In this document: positions 1-6,910 of the stretch, piece after piece | Layout of the letters: the number at the start of each line of letters is the position of its first letter | How positions within the stretch are numbered: the first letter of the stretch is position 1 | From: Mesotoga sp. UBA6090 | GTDB taxonomy: Bacteria; Thermotogota; Thermotogae; Petrotogales; Kosmotogaceae | Assembly: GCF_002435945.1 (NCBI RefSeq) | Contig: NZ_DIXC01000063.1 | Coordinates: 1-47,953, forward strand | Direction: 5' to 3' | DNA: 47,953 nucleotides | Translations under genes and position numbers: made by a program | Notes under the pieces: model-generated | Told to the model about the DNA's origin: nothing | The model's database searches: none | The model's input: only the letters and a program-made list of their open reading frames with translations

Positions 1-8
1 TTCCTTAT

Positions 9-266
9 TTACATGATAAGGTCACCAATCTCGTCCAATACTTTGCTGAAAGTGTAGAACTTCTCACTGTAACTTGTTTTCTCGAGAGCCACTTTCCATT
101 CGAAAATTTTCTCCTTGTCTGCGGATTTGAACACTGCGAGTTCTTTAGAATCAAGCCACTCGTTGATCGCCTGAATCATGATCTCATACTTATTTACTTC
201 AGTTGCACCTGACGAGAAAAGAAGAGCTGTTGTAAGTAAGCACAGAAGAAGCGTAAACCTTCTCAT
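9..266 (-). CDS. Small secreted protein of unknown function
   Basis: 85 residues. The N-terminus is a clear signal peptide: basic MRRF, a hydrophobic leucine-rich stretch to about residue 18, then SSGA, so the mature part is only about 65 residues. The remainder is charged and probably helical, with Lys/Glu and Trp at 38 and 57. I do not recognise the family. The ATG is preceded on the minus strand by GAGGGGGA at good spacing, which supports a real start. The neighbouring SUMF1-like gene is divergent. Export is inferred from the signal sequence only; no function is proposed. Confidence 0.6.
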   Translation of the reverse strand: MRRFTLLLCLLTTALLFSSGATEVNKYEIMIQAINEWLDSKELAVFKSADKEKIFEWKVALEKTSYSEKFYTFSKVLDEIGDLIM

Positions 267-493
267 TATTTCTCCCCCTCATTCTCGTTTCTTTCCCAGA
301 AATATCAATATGATACCGCATGTTACAATTCAGACAAAACTCAGACAGCTATTCGCGCTTCATATGTATGATTTGCCTCGGAGCGATGTGACGTTGATGA
401 ATTTGCATTTTCTGGCGAAATACGTGCAATCATATTGCTGGAAACCGCCTTACCACAAGACTCGATTATGCGTGAGCGTCTCTATTCCTTGTT

Positions 494-521
494 TTGATGT
501 CAATGTAACAAGTGGTATATT
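494..521 (+). promoter_or_regulatory. Candidate sigma-A promoter for the SUMF1-like gene
   Basis: TTGATG (494-499), a 16-base spacer, then TATATT (516-521). It lies about 95 bases upstream of the start at 615. The leader also contains the perfect 12-base palindrome GCGAGGCCTCGC at 587-598, just upstream of the ribosome binding site GGAGGTG (603-609), where it could affect access to the site. The rest of 267-584 shows no convincing gene; the open frame across it has no ribosome binding site and no recognisable protein. Confidence 0.4.
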
Positions 522-614
522 GATCGTTTGAGCGCATTGTACAGCTTGCCGTATATTGCCTGAGTCTTCACGTGCTTACTCTGAGTGCGAGGCCTCGCTT
601 ATGGAGGTGTGGGA

Positions 615-2099
615 ATGAACAAATCGGTATGGCTTATACTCTGCGTTATATTGCTGGCAACGCTGGGACTGGCAAACACAGAACCGGTTATGCCCGCGAT
701 AGAGACTGTTCTGGACACAGAAAGACCGAAAGACGTGGACATACTGTTGCTGAGAAACGGAGACAAACTGACGGGCACTGTCGTTAACGAGAACTTCTCT
801 ATAAGAACCTTCTATGCCCATATAGTCATAGAGAGCAAATACATAGCCGGGATAAACCTCGAAGGCGGGGCGAACAACATAGAATCCATAATCACTGTGA
901 ACAACAACCGCTTCTCAGGGTTCATAGACGACGCTTTCATAAGCTTCAAGCTGACAAACGGGCCTCAGCTGGAGATAAGGCGAGAGAAGATACTGAAGAT
1001 GGTCTTCAGGCAGAGGCCTCAGGAGACGGGGGGAATGAAGTGGAGGCAGTTTATGCAGCTTAAGAATGGAGACTACTTCCACGGGCAGATACTGACGAAG
1101 GACATAACGATCTCCACAACTTACGCAAAGATACCGCTCGATTTTGCTACAACCGAATCAATAACTCTCATAGGGGACGCCAATCCGCTCACCACGGTAA
1201 AGATGACGAACGGGGACACAGTGCAGGGGATACTCGAAACGGAAGACATAGAAATCGAGCTTGACGTTGGATCGGTGATAGAGGTTTATCAGGATAGGAT
1301 AGACAGGATATTCTTCAAGGAGGGCTACGTACCAGATAACATACCCTCGATAGTAATGAGCAGTGCGGCGGCGAAGGGAAATTTCATACTTGTTGAGAAG
1401 GGCAGTTTCACTATGGGAGACACGTGGGGTGGAGGAGACAGTGATGAAAAACCGACCCACAAGGTGACGTTCACCTACAACTTTTACATAGGCAAGTATG
1501 AGGTAACGTTTGATCAATACGATGCTTTCTGTGAGGCCACCGGCAAGAGTAAACCCAGCGATAGCGGGTGGGGAAGAGAAAATAGGTCAGTTATAAATGT
1601 GACCTGGTGGGACGCCATTGACTACTGCAACTGGCTGAGTGACAAGGAAAAACTCCCCAAAGCCTATGACAGCAACGGGAATCTGCTGGATAAAGACGGA
1701 AGGATAACAACCGACCTATCTAAGGTGGTCGGATACAGACTGCCGACGGAAGCAGAGTGGGAATACGCAGCGAGAGGAGGAAACAAGAGTAAGGGGTATA
1801 AGTATTCTGGGAGTAACAGTGTGGATGATGTGGCCTGGTATGATCCTAATTCTGGAGGAATGACACAAGAAGTTGGTTGGAAGGCTTCTAACGAGCTGGG
1901 AATCTACGATATGTCTGGAAATTACTCCAGTTCTGCACAGACGGATCCGTATGATAACAGTGATTCCTTCCCAATGGTACGTGGCGGCAGCTGGCAAAGC
2001 GATGCGAAGTTCACGCGGGTAGCGTTTCGCTTCTACTTATACCCGCCGGGTTACTCGTCCAGCGGCCTCGGTTTCCGTATTGCAAGGATGGTGCCCTGA
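615..2099 (+). CDS. Exported SUMF1/FGE-type C-type-lectin-fold protein, candidate DGR variable protein
   Basis: 494 residues from ATG 615, chosen because GGAGGTG precedes it; an upstream in-frame start at 585 lacks one. A signal sequence spans about residues 1-20. Residues 35-245 hold two copies of a module built around LRNGD..TGTV / LKNGD..HGQI and further NGD/NRF..G sub-repeats, probably beta-rich. Residues 255-494 are a formylglycine-generating-enzyme (SUMF1) domain: VEKGSFTMGD, YIGKYEVTFDQY, RLPTEAEWEYAARGG, GIYDMSGN, VRGGSW, GFRIAR. The usual VWEWCWDWY-type block after DMSGN is missing: GN runs directly into YSSSAQTDPY, so about ten residues are deleted in frame. Sulfatase-activating activity is unlikely; a ligand-binding role is inferred. 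The last ~110 bases change to CGT/CGC/CGG arginine and GCG codons, unlike the rest of the gene. Confidence 0.75.
   Translation: MNKSVWLILCVILLATLGLANTEPVMPAIETVLDTERPKDVDILLLRNGDKLTGTVVNENFSIRTFYAHIVIESKYIAGINLEGGANNIESIITVNNNRFSGFIDDAFISFKLTNGPQLEIRREKILKMVFRQRPQETGGMKWRQFMQLKNGDYFHGQILTKDITISTTYAKIPLDFATTESITLIGDANPLTTVKMTNGDTVQGILETEDIEIELDVGSVIEVYQDRIDRIFFKEGYVPDNIPSIVMSSAAAKGNFILVEKGSFTMGDTWGGGDSDEKPTHKVTFTYNFYIGKYEVTFDQYDAFCEATGKSKPSDSGWGRENRSVINVTWWDAIDYCNWLSDKEKLPKAYDSNGNLLDKDGRITTDLSKVVGYRLPTEAEWEYAARGGNKSKGYKYSGSNSVDDVAWYDPNSGGMTQEVGWKASNELGIYDMSGNYSSSAQTDPYDNSDSFPMVRGGSWQSDAKFTRVAFRFYLYPPGYSSSGLGFRIARMVP
1980..2087 (+). other. Candidate DGR variable region (VR) at the 3' end of the SUMF1-like gene
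   Basis: This stretch encodes RGGSW...LGFRIAR, the position where DGR variable proteins with a C-type-lectin fold carry their VR. Invariant-looking blocks (GGCGGCAGCTGG, GCG..CGCGGGTAGCG, CCGCCGGGT, CTCGGTTTCCGT) alternate with codons ending in C (TTC, TAC, TAC, TCC, AGC, GGC), as expected when AAC codons of a template have had their adenines replaced. Base composition differs sharply from the upstream gene. No template repeat or reverse transcriptase is visible in the window, so this would be a remote or orphaned VR. Confidence 0.4.
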
Positions 2100-2127
2100 T
2101 TACACTTTAGCCTTTTTACGTTTTTAT

Positions 2128-2187
2128 CCTGCGCTGCGGCTTCGAGCGCCGGGCACGAAGTAGCCCGCAAGCGCGAGGAGACGCAGG
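2128..2187 (+). other. Structured GC-rich segment downstream of the candidate VR
   Basis: Outer arms CCTGCG (2128-2133) and CGCAGG (2182-2187) enclose two smaller hairpins: GCGCT (2131-2135) with AGCGC (2145-2149), and CGGGC (2150-2154) with GCCCG (2163-2167) around an 8-base loop. It follows the stop codon and a T-rich stretch (2118-2127). DGR targets often have a hairpin just after the VR; alternatively it could be a structured leader of the next small gene. Confidence 0.4.
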
Positions 2188-2203
2188 AGGTACCGGAGGT
2201 TAT

Positions 2204-2395
2204 ATGGCCTTCAGGATAATAACGGTTCCATTCGACAACAAAACGGGATTGCTTCTGGATAATCATCTCAGCAAGCTTCGCAGAATTCGACCTGGAAAAA
2301 GAAATCGTTTAAGACGTATCCGACATTCTGAAAAAATACTAGACAAACTTACCTCAAAGATCGAAGAAAAATCTTCGGATGTGAAACAAAAATAA
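2204..2395 (+). CDS. Short basic protein resembling a truncated DGR HRDC-type accessory protein
   Basis: 63 residues, ATG 2204, preceded by GGAGGTACCGGAGGT, so translation is well supported. The first 11 residues, MAFRIITVPFD, match my memory of the start of the HRDC-domain accessory proteins encoded next to many DGRs; the rest is Arg/Lys rich (LRRIRPGKRNRLRRIRHSEK) and lacks the remainder of that domain. It follows the SUMF1-like gene by about 100 bases, the place where accessory genes usually sit in DGR cassettes. It may be a remnant made by deletion of the DGR core (accessory gene, template and reverse transcriptase). The family assignment is tentative. Confidence 0.45.
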   Translation: MAFRIITVPFDNKTGLLLDNHLSKLRRIRPGKRNRLRRIRHSEKILDKLTSKIEEKSSDVKQK

Positions 2396-2530
2396 TCCGC
2401 CTATCACTCTGCTCACAATTGCCCTAATCGAGACTTCTTATATCAGAACACAAACACGTACCCCACAAGAAAACTTTCAACTAAGGCCCGAAATTCGGGC
2501 AAATTCGGGTTCAAGTCCGGCTGTTAACAT

Positions 2531-2568
2531 AAAAACTAACCCGATTCCAAGATTACCTTGAAATCGGG
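2531..2568 (-). terminator. Rho-independent terminator of tRNA-Pro
   Basis: On the minus strand CCCGATTTCAAG, loop GTAAT, CTTGGAATCGGG form a 12-pair stem with one G-T wobble, followed by TTAGTTTTTA. It lies about 30 bases after the tRNA CCA end. Confidence 0.85.
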
Positions 2569-2598
2569 CTTAGATATATGTGTCAGTGGATAAACAGG

Positions 2599-2674
2599 TG
2601 GTCAGGAAGCGGGGACTTGAACCCCGGACCTCTGGTTCCCGAAACCAGCGTTCTACCAACTGAACTACTTCCTG
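2599..2674 (-). tRNA. tRNA-Pro (anticodon CGG), CCA encoded
   Basis: 76 bases on the minus strand. The acceptor stem CAGGAAG/CTTCCTG pairs in all 7 positions; D stem GTTC/GAAC; anticodon stem CTGGT/ACCAG with loop TTCGGGA giving CGG (codon CCG); variable AGGTC; T stem CGGGG/CCCCG with loop TTCAAGT; discriminator A and genomic CCA. It has its own promoter and terminator and lies 15 bases beyond the end of mnmA. Confidence 0.97.
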
Positions 2675-2682
2675 TCCCGAAA

Positions 2683-2711
2683 ATTCTATCACGTGTCGTC
2701 TCCACTTTCAA
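2683..2711 (-). promoter_or_regulatory. Promoter of tRNA-Pro inside the 3' end of mnmA
   Basis: Minus-strand TTGAAA (2711-2706), 17-base spacer, TAGAAT (2688-2683). The predicted start is about 8 bases before the tRNA. The -35 and spacer lie within the last mnmA codons. Confidence 0.7.
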
Positions 2712-3744
2712 GAACGGAATTCCCTTCTATGAAGGCACTGCCAACCACGCGATCCTCCATATAGAACACGGCCAGCTGGCCGGCGGTTACTGCCCACACT
2801 TTTTCCGGGAAGTGCACTCTAAGCCTGTTGCCGGCCAGAACGCTGACGCTGGCAGGAACAGCTCTCATCGAGCTTCTTATCATACAAAGGCATTCAAATC
2901 CGTCACCTGGATCAATGTACCAGTTTGGATCCTTCGCTGTCAGCGAATCCGATGTCAGACTCTCTCTCAGCGCCAGAACAAGCCTGTTCCTTTCGAGATC
3001 GAGTCTCTTGACGTAATAACGTTCCCCGCCGGAAACTCCGAGGCCCTTTCGCTGACCGATGGTGTATCCCGACAGTCCGGTATGTCTTCCCAATAGATTT
3101 CCGCTTTCATCCGTTATAGGTCCCGGCTTACCCTCAACTCCCCGCGACTTCAAAAAGCTTCTGTAGTCTCCGTCGTGAATGAAACAGATCTCCTGAGAGT
3201 CCTTCTTCGAATGCACGGGAAGATCAATCGCCAAAGCCTCTTGCCGGACTTCATCTTTCGTCATTTCACTCAGAGGAAAGAGAATGTTTTGTAGTTTGTG
3301 CTTACCGATTCTCGAAAGGAAGTACGACTGATCCTTCGCTCTGTCAAGTGCCCTTGCCAAAAAAATCTTTTCATCCAGGGAGACAAGTCTTGCGTAATGG
3401 CCTGTTGCTATCTTCTCAGCGCCGAAAGAGAACATCCGCTCGAGCAGCAGTCCAAATTTTATCGAATCGTTACATACGACGCATGGATTTGGCGTCTCCC
3501 CATTCATGTAGGAAGTGGCGAAGTAATAGAGTATCTTTCTAAACTCCTCGCACAAATCTACAATCTTCAGCTCTATGCGCAGATGGTCGGCAACAGCTTT
3601 TGCATCATCGACAGCCGCATTCGCGAACGGGTTGCCCTCAAGAACTATCATGTGATAACCAATTACGTCGTTTCCCTGTCTAATCAATCGAGCGGCCGCG
3701 ACTGCGCTGTCGACACCACCGCTCAACGCAATACCTATTTTCAT
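2689..3744 (-). CDS. mnmA: tRNA-specific 2-thiouridylase MnmA
   Basis: 351 residues from ATG 3744, the family's usual length; longer in-frame starts only add a non-homologous leader. It transfers sulfur to U34 of tRNA Lys/Glu/Gln (s2U) in the cytoplasm after ATP activation. The PP-loop SGGVDS is at residues 8-13; NPCVVCN holds the first catalytic cysteine (Cys91, aligned with the LCNKEIKF motif of E. coli); QEICFIH holds the second (Cys187). Other family motifs seen are TGHYARL, DQSYFL and the C-terminal beta-barrel with GLSGYTIGQRKGLGVSGGERYYV. ATG 3750 is a possible alternative start. It sits alone, divergent from the ABC transporter. Confidence 0.95.
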   Translation of the reverse strand: MKIGIALSGGVDSAVAAARLIRQGNDVIGYHMIVLEGNPFANAAVDDAKAVADHLRIELKIVDLCEEFRKILYYFATSYMNGETPNPCVVCNDSIKFGLLLERMFSFGAEKIATGHYARLVSLDEKIFLARALDRAKDQSYFLSRIGKHKLQNILFPLSEMTKDEVRQEALAIDLPVHSKKDSQEICFIHDGDYRSFLKSRGVEGKPGPITDESGNLLGRHTGLSGYTIGQRKGLGVSGGERYYVKRLDLERNRLVLALRESLTSDSLTAKDPNWYIDPGDGFECLCMIRSSMRAVPASVSVLAGNRLRVHFPEKVWAVTAGQLAVFYMEDRVVGSAFIEGNSVLESGDDT

Positions 3745-3966
3745 CTCCATCACCATCACTATCTTAACAGTTGTTTTTGGCTCAAGCGTTTCTAAAGGGT
3801 ATAATGTCATTGGGAAATATCTCTTCGAGTCGCTGAATCGCATGGTCTGTTGGGCACCGGTAGCATTAACAGATGGATTGCTGCGGCCGGGTTTTGAAGA
3901 GAGGTTCTGGTAATGAAAGCATGTTGATATACAATTACTTCATCTTCAATCATAAGGAGGGGTATT

Positions 3967-4689
3967 ATGAAGAAAACTTTGCTAGTGTTGCTCGCGCTGC
4001 TGATTTTCGTTGGCTCTGCATTTGGAGTTAAGTATGTGGTCGGCACAAGCGCAGATTTTCCACCATTTGAATATGTAGAGAACGGAGAGTTCGTGGGGTT
4101 CGACATTGATCTCATCAAAGCAATCGCCGAGGAGATGGGATTTGAGATCGAAATAAGAGATATGAGCTTCGATTCACTTATTGCGGCTCTGGTATCTGGT
4201 AATCTCGATCTCGTCGTCTCGGGAATGACGATTACTTCTGAAAGAGAAGAAGTGGTTTCTTTCTCGAAACCTTATTGGACAGCCGATCAGAGCGTAGTTG
4301 TGAGGGAAGACAGCGAAATGACCGTAACTGTTCTCTTCGGAAAGCATAACGTCGGTGTCCAGACGGGCACAACCGGAGATCTCTGGGTCGAGGAAAATCT
4401 TGTCGAGACAAAGATCCTTACGGGTAATTTCAAGAGATACGACACATACGTTCTTGCAATGACCGACCTGATCAACAAGAACATCGATGCGATTGTTCTC
4501 GACGCACCGGTAGCAGAGAGCTTTGCAAAGGTCAGACCGGTAAAGATCGTTGGAGTCATCAAGACTTACGAAGACTATGGTATTGCAGTAAACAAGGCGA
4601 ATAAGGATCTACTCAATCTCATAAACGAAGGCATTTCGAGACTTGAAGAGTCCGGAAAGCTCAATGAACTGAACCTCAAGTACTTCTGA
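3967..4689 (+). CDS. Polar amino acid ABC transporter, substrate-binding protein
   Basis: 240 residues, SBP_bac_3 family (periplasmic binding proteins for Gln, His, Arg and related amino acids). The signal peptide is residues 1-20 (MKKTLLVLLALLIFVGSAFG) without a lipobox cysteine, so the mature protein is probably soluble outside the inner membrane. Characteristic motifs: TSADFPPFEY, GFDIDLIKAIAEEMG, DLVVSGMTIT.ER, VGVQTGTTGD, DAIVLDAPVAESF. AAGGAGGGG precedes the ATG. First gene of a four-gene transporter unit. The substrate cannot be read from sequence; histidine is conceivable given the nearby hutH. Confidence 0.93.
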   Translation: MKKTLLVLLALLIFVGSAFGVKYVVGTSADFPPFEYVENGEFVGFDIDLIKAIAEEMGFEIEIRDMSFDSLIAALVSGNLDLVVSGMTITSEREEVVSFSKPYWTADQSVVVREDSEMTVTVLFGKHNVGVQTGTTGDLWVEENLVETKILTGNFKRYDTYVLAMTDLINKNIDAIVLDAPVAESFAKVRPVKIVGVIKTYEDYGIAVNKANKDLLNLINEGISRLEESGKLNELNLKYF

Positions 4690-4708
4690 TTGAAGGGCGG
4701 AGGTAGCC

Positions 4709-5386
4709 ATAGATAAACTCGCATTAGTAGTTGATTCTTTGCCTGCTCTTCTGAAAGGAATGTGGGTAACACTTCAAATCACTTTTTTGACTCTGGGGTT
4801 GGGCCTTGTTCTGGCCCTCCCCATTTCTTTTGGCCAGGTCTACGGAAACAAGTGGATCAAGGCCTTCATTGCAGGCTATGAAAAGATCCTCAGAAGTATT
4901 CCGGAACTGGTAATTCTCTTTCTAATATTCTATGGGTTTCCTAAAATCGGAGTCAGATTCTCTCCATTTGTCGCGGTAGTACTGGGACTGGGCTTCAGAT
5001 CCTCCGCCTATCAATCGCAGATCTTCAGGGGAGCCATAAACTCCGTCAGCTCGGCTCAAATGAGAGCTGCCAGATCACTGGGAATGACCAATCTGAAGGG
5101 GTTTATAAATGTAGTTCTTCCCCAGGCGGTAAGGATCGCCCTGCCGCCATGGACAAACGAGTTCACGATAGTCCTTAAAGACTCGTCACTGGCTTATGCG
5201 CTTGGAGTTACAGAGCTTCTTCGACAGGGTGGCTACATTATCGCCACCAAATATGAACCGATGCTTATCTATCTCACGGTAGCTGCCATGTACTTCATAG
5301 TGACAATTATTATAAACAAGGGTCTTGGAAGCGTTGAGAAGCGGCTTGCTATACCTGGATTCGACGTAAGGGAGACGGTAAGATGA
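4709..5386 (+). CDS. Polar amino acid ABC transporter, permease (probable AUA start)
   Basis: HisM/GlnP-type permease, 225 residues if initiated at 4709. Family motif EKILRSIPELVILFLIFYGFP, then the cytoplasmic EAA-like loop AQMRAARSLGMTNLKGFINVVLPQAVRIALPPWTNEF. Five or so membrane segments are apparent. There is no ATG or GTG at the expected N-terminus. The ribosome binding site GGCGGAGG (4697-4703) points to ATA at 4709, giving IDKLALVVDSLPALLKGMWV, which lines up with the N-terminus of the second permease. A TTG at 4739 would remove ten residues and has no ribosome binding site. The 3' end overlaps the ATPase start (ATGA). Confidence 0.88.
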   Translation: MDKLALVVDSLPALLKGMWVTLQITFLTLGLGLVLALPISFGQVYGNKWIKAFIAGYEKILRSIPELVILFLIFYGFPKIGVRFSPFVAVVLGLGFRSSAYQSQIFRGAINSVSSAQMRAARSLGMTNLKGFINVVLPQAVRIALPPWTNEFTIVLKDSSLAYALGVTELLRQGGYIIATKYEPMLIYLTVAAMYFIVTIIINKGLGSVEKRLAIPGFDVRETVR

Positions 5387-6135
5387 GCGAAAACAGAGTC
5401 GTACTAAGAGTTGAGAACCTTAAGAAATCTTTCGGAGACAAAGAAGTTCTCAAAGGCGTTTCCTTCGATATGAATGAAGGCGAGACCAAAGTGATAATCG
5501 GTCCTAGCGGAACCGGCAAGAGCACTTTGCTCTCCTGCATAAACATGCTTGTGACTCCAGATGAAGGCAAGATCTGGTTAGAAAAGGAAGAAGTGACTTC
5601 GGCAAAGAACATAAACAGGATTCGCCAGGAGATAGGTTTTGTCTTCCAGGACTTCGGTCTCTTCAATCATCTTACAGCTCTCAGGAACGTCATGGTCGGC
5701 TTGACCAAGGTCAAGAAGGTGGAGAAAGAAAAAGCAAGAGAACTGGCGATGAAGGAACTCAAGAGAGTCGGGCTGGAGCGAGAAGCGAAGATGTATCCCG
5801 CACAGCTCTCGGGCGGCCAGAAGCAAAGAGTGGGTATCGCGCGTGCGCTCGCAATGCAGCCTAAGATAATCCTTTTTGACGAGCCTACGTCGGCACTCGA
5901 CCCGGAACTGATCGGGGAAGTTCTCTCAGTTATGAAGAATCTTGCCGAAAGCGGGATGACGATGCTCGTTGTAACTCATGAAATGGGCTTCGCCAGAACC
6001 GTATCAGATGAGATCATCTTCATGGAGCACGGCCATATAGTTGAACAGAGCTCTCCTGAAGAGATGTTCAAGAATCCCAAGAATCCCAGAACCAAGGAAT
6101 TTCTCTTCAAGCTCAACGAGCTCTACGGGGAGTGA
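5383..6135 (+). CDS. Polar amino acid ABC transporter, ATP-binding protein
   Basis: 250 residues, HisP/GlnQ type. Walker A GPSGTGKS (40-47), Q-loop FQDFGLFNHLT, signature LSGGQKQRVGIARALA, Walker B IILFDEPTSALDPE, H-loop VVTHEMGFA. It powers import through the two permeases encoded on either side. It overlaps the upstream permease by four bases (ATGA) and the downstream permease by GTGA, showing translational coupling. Confidence 0.96.
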   Translation: MSENRVVLRVENLKKSFGDKEVLKGVSFDMNEGETKVIIGPSGTGKSTLLSCINMLVTPDEGKIWLEKEEVTSAKNINRIRQEIGFVFQDFGLFNHLTALRNVMVGLTKVKKVEKEKARELAMKELKRVGLEREAKMYPAQLSGGQKQRVGIARALAMQPKIILFDEPTSALDPELIGEVLSVMKNLAESGMTMLVVTHEMGFARTVSDEIIFMEHGHIVEQSSPEEMFKNPKNPRTKEFLFKLNELYGE

Positions 6136-6812
6136 ATGAATTGGAGAGAATGTGGAAGATAGTTGCCGACAACTGGCCGAAACTACTTGAGGGCCTCGGC
6201 GTTACTCTTGAGATGACAATGATCTCCGTGGTGATTGGATTTGTGATCGGCGTGATTTTAGCCATTGCAAGAGTATATGGAAACAAGTTTTTCTACGGAA
6301 TTTCGACCGCAGTCATTGAGGTGATAAGGGGTACGCCGCTCCTCGTTCAGCTCTTCATTCTGTACTATGGCCTTCCGTCGCTTGGAGTGAACCTGTCGCC
6401 CTTCACGGCCGCGATTATCGGCTTTGCTATTAACAGCGGCTGTTACCAGGCGGAGTACCTCAGGGGCTCAATACAGTCGATTGCCAGCAATCAGATGAAG
6501 GCCGCAAGATCTCTTGGAATGACGAAGAGACAGGCGATACTGCAGGTGATAATGCCTCAGGCCTTCAGAAGAGTCATCCCGGCATGGACAAATGAATTCA
6601 TCTACCTGCTGAAATACACTTCATTGGCGTATATAGTCGGTGCGCCTGAACTGATGGCACAGGCGAAGTTCATCGCTTCGAGAAACTTCCAGTTCTTCGA
6701 AGTGTATCTCGTTGTTGCTATCATATATCTCGTAGTGGTTCTCTTCTTCACAAAGCTTTTCAGCATACTGGAGAAAAAAGTAGAGATTCCTGGTCTTGAA
6801 TGGGTTAGATAG
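6132..6812 (+). CDS. Polar amino acid ABC transporter, second permease
   Basis: 226 residues from GTG 6132, overlapping the ATPase stop. HisQ/HisM family: VIEVIRGTPLLVQLFILYYGLPSLGVNLSP, then the ATPase-contacting loop NQMKAARSLGMTKRQAILQVIMPQAFRRVIPAWTNEF. It is homologous to the permease at 4709, so the transporter is presumably a heterodimeric pore with one ATPase dimer. Last gene of the unit. No convincing terminator follows; the next gene has its own promoter. Confidence 0.95.
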   Translation: MNELERMWKIVADNWPKLLEGLGVTLEMTMISVVIGFVIGVILAIARVYGNKFFYGISTAVIEVIRGTPLLVQLFILYYGLPSLGVNLSPFTAAIIGFAINSGCYQAEYLRGSIQSIASNQMKAARSLGMTKRQAILQVIMPQAFRRVIPAWTNEFIYLLKYTSLAYIVGAPELMAQAKFIASRNFQFFEVYLVVAIIYLVVVLFFTKLFSILEKKVEIPGLEWVR

Positions 6813-6844
6813 GCACGTTCTGCCGTCCATCGAGAGTCGCAGAC

Positions 6845-6873
6845 TTGCCAGCTTAAGGTTTATACAATATAAT
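6845..6873 (+). promoter_or_regulatory. Promoter of hutH
   Basis: TTGCCA (6845-6850), 17-base spacer, TATAAT (6868-6873), 38 bases before the GTG start. The consensus -10 and ideal spacing suggest a strong promoter independent of the upstream transporter. Confidence 0.75.
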
Positions 6874-6910
6874 CTTTACCGATAAAACGGACTCTCCCGG
6901 AGGTGGGTCA

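Noticed and set aside
178..531. Plus-strand open frame of 117 codons at the left end
   Set aside because: It overlaps the well-supported secreted protein on the other strand, has no ribosome binding site and encodes no recognisable protein.
2482..2515. Repeated ATTCGGG motifs and a T-arm-like TTCGGGTTCAAGTCCGG string, considered as a tRNA remnant
   Set aside because: No acceptor or anticodon arm can be assembled around it; left unassigned.
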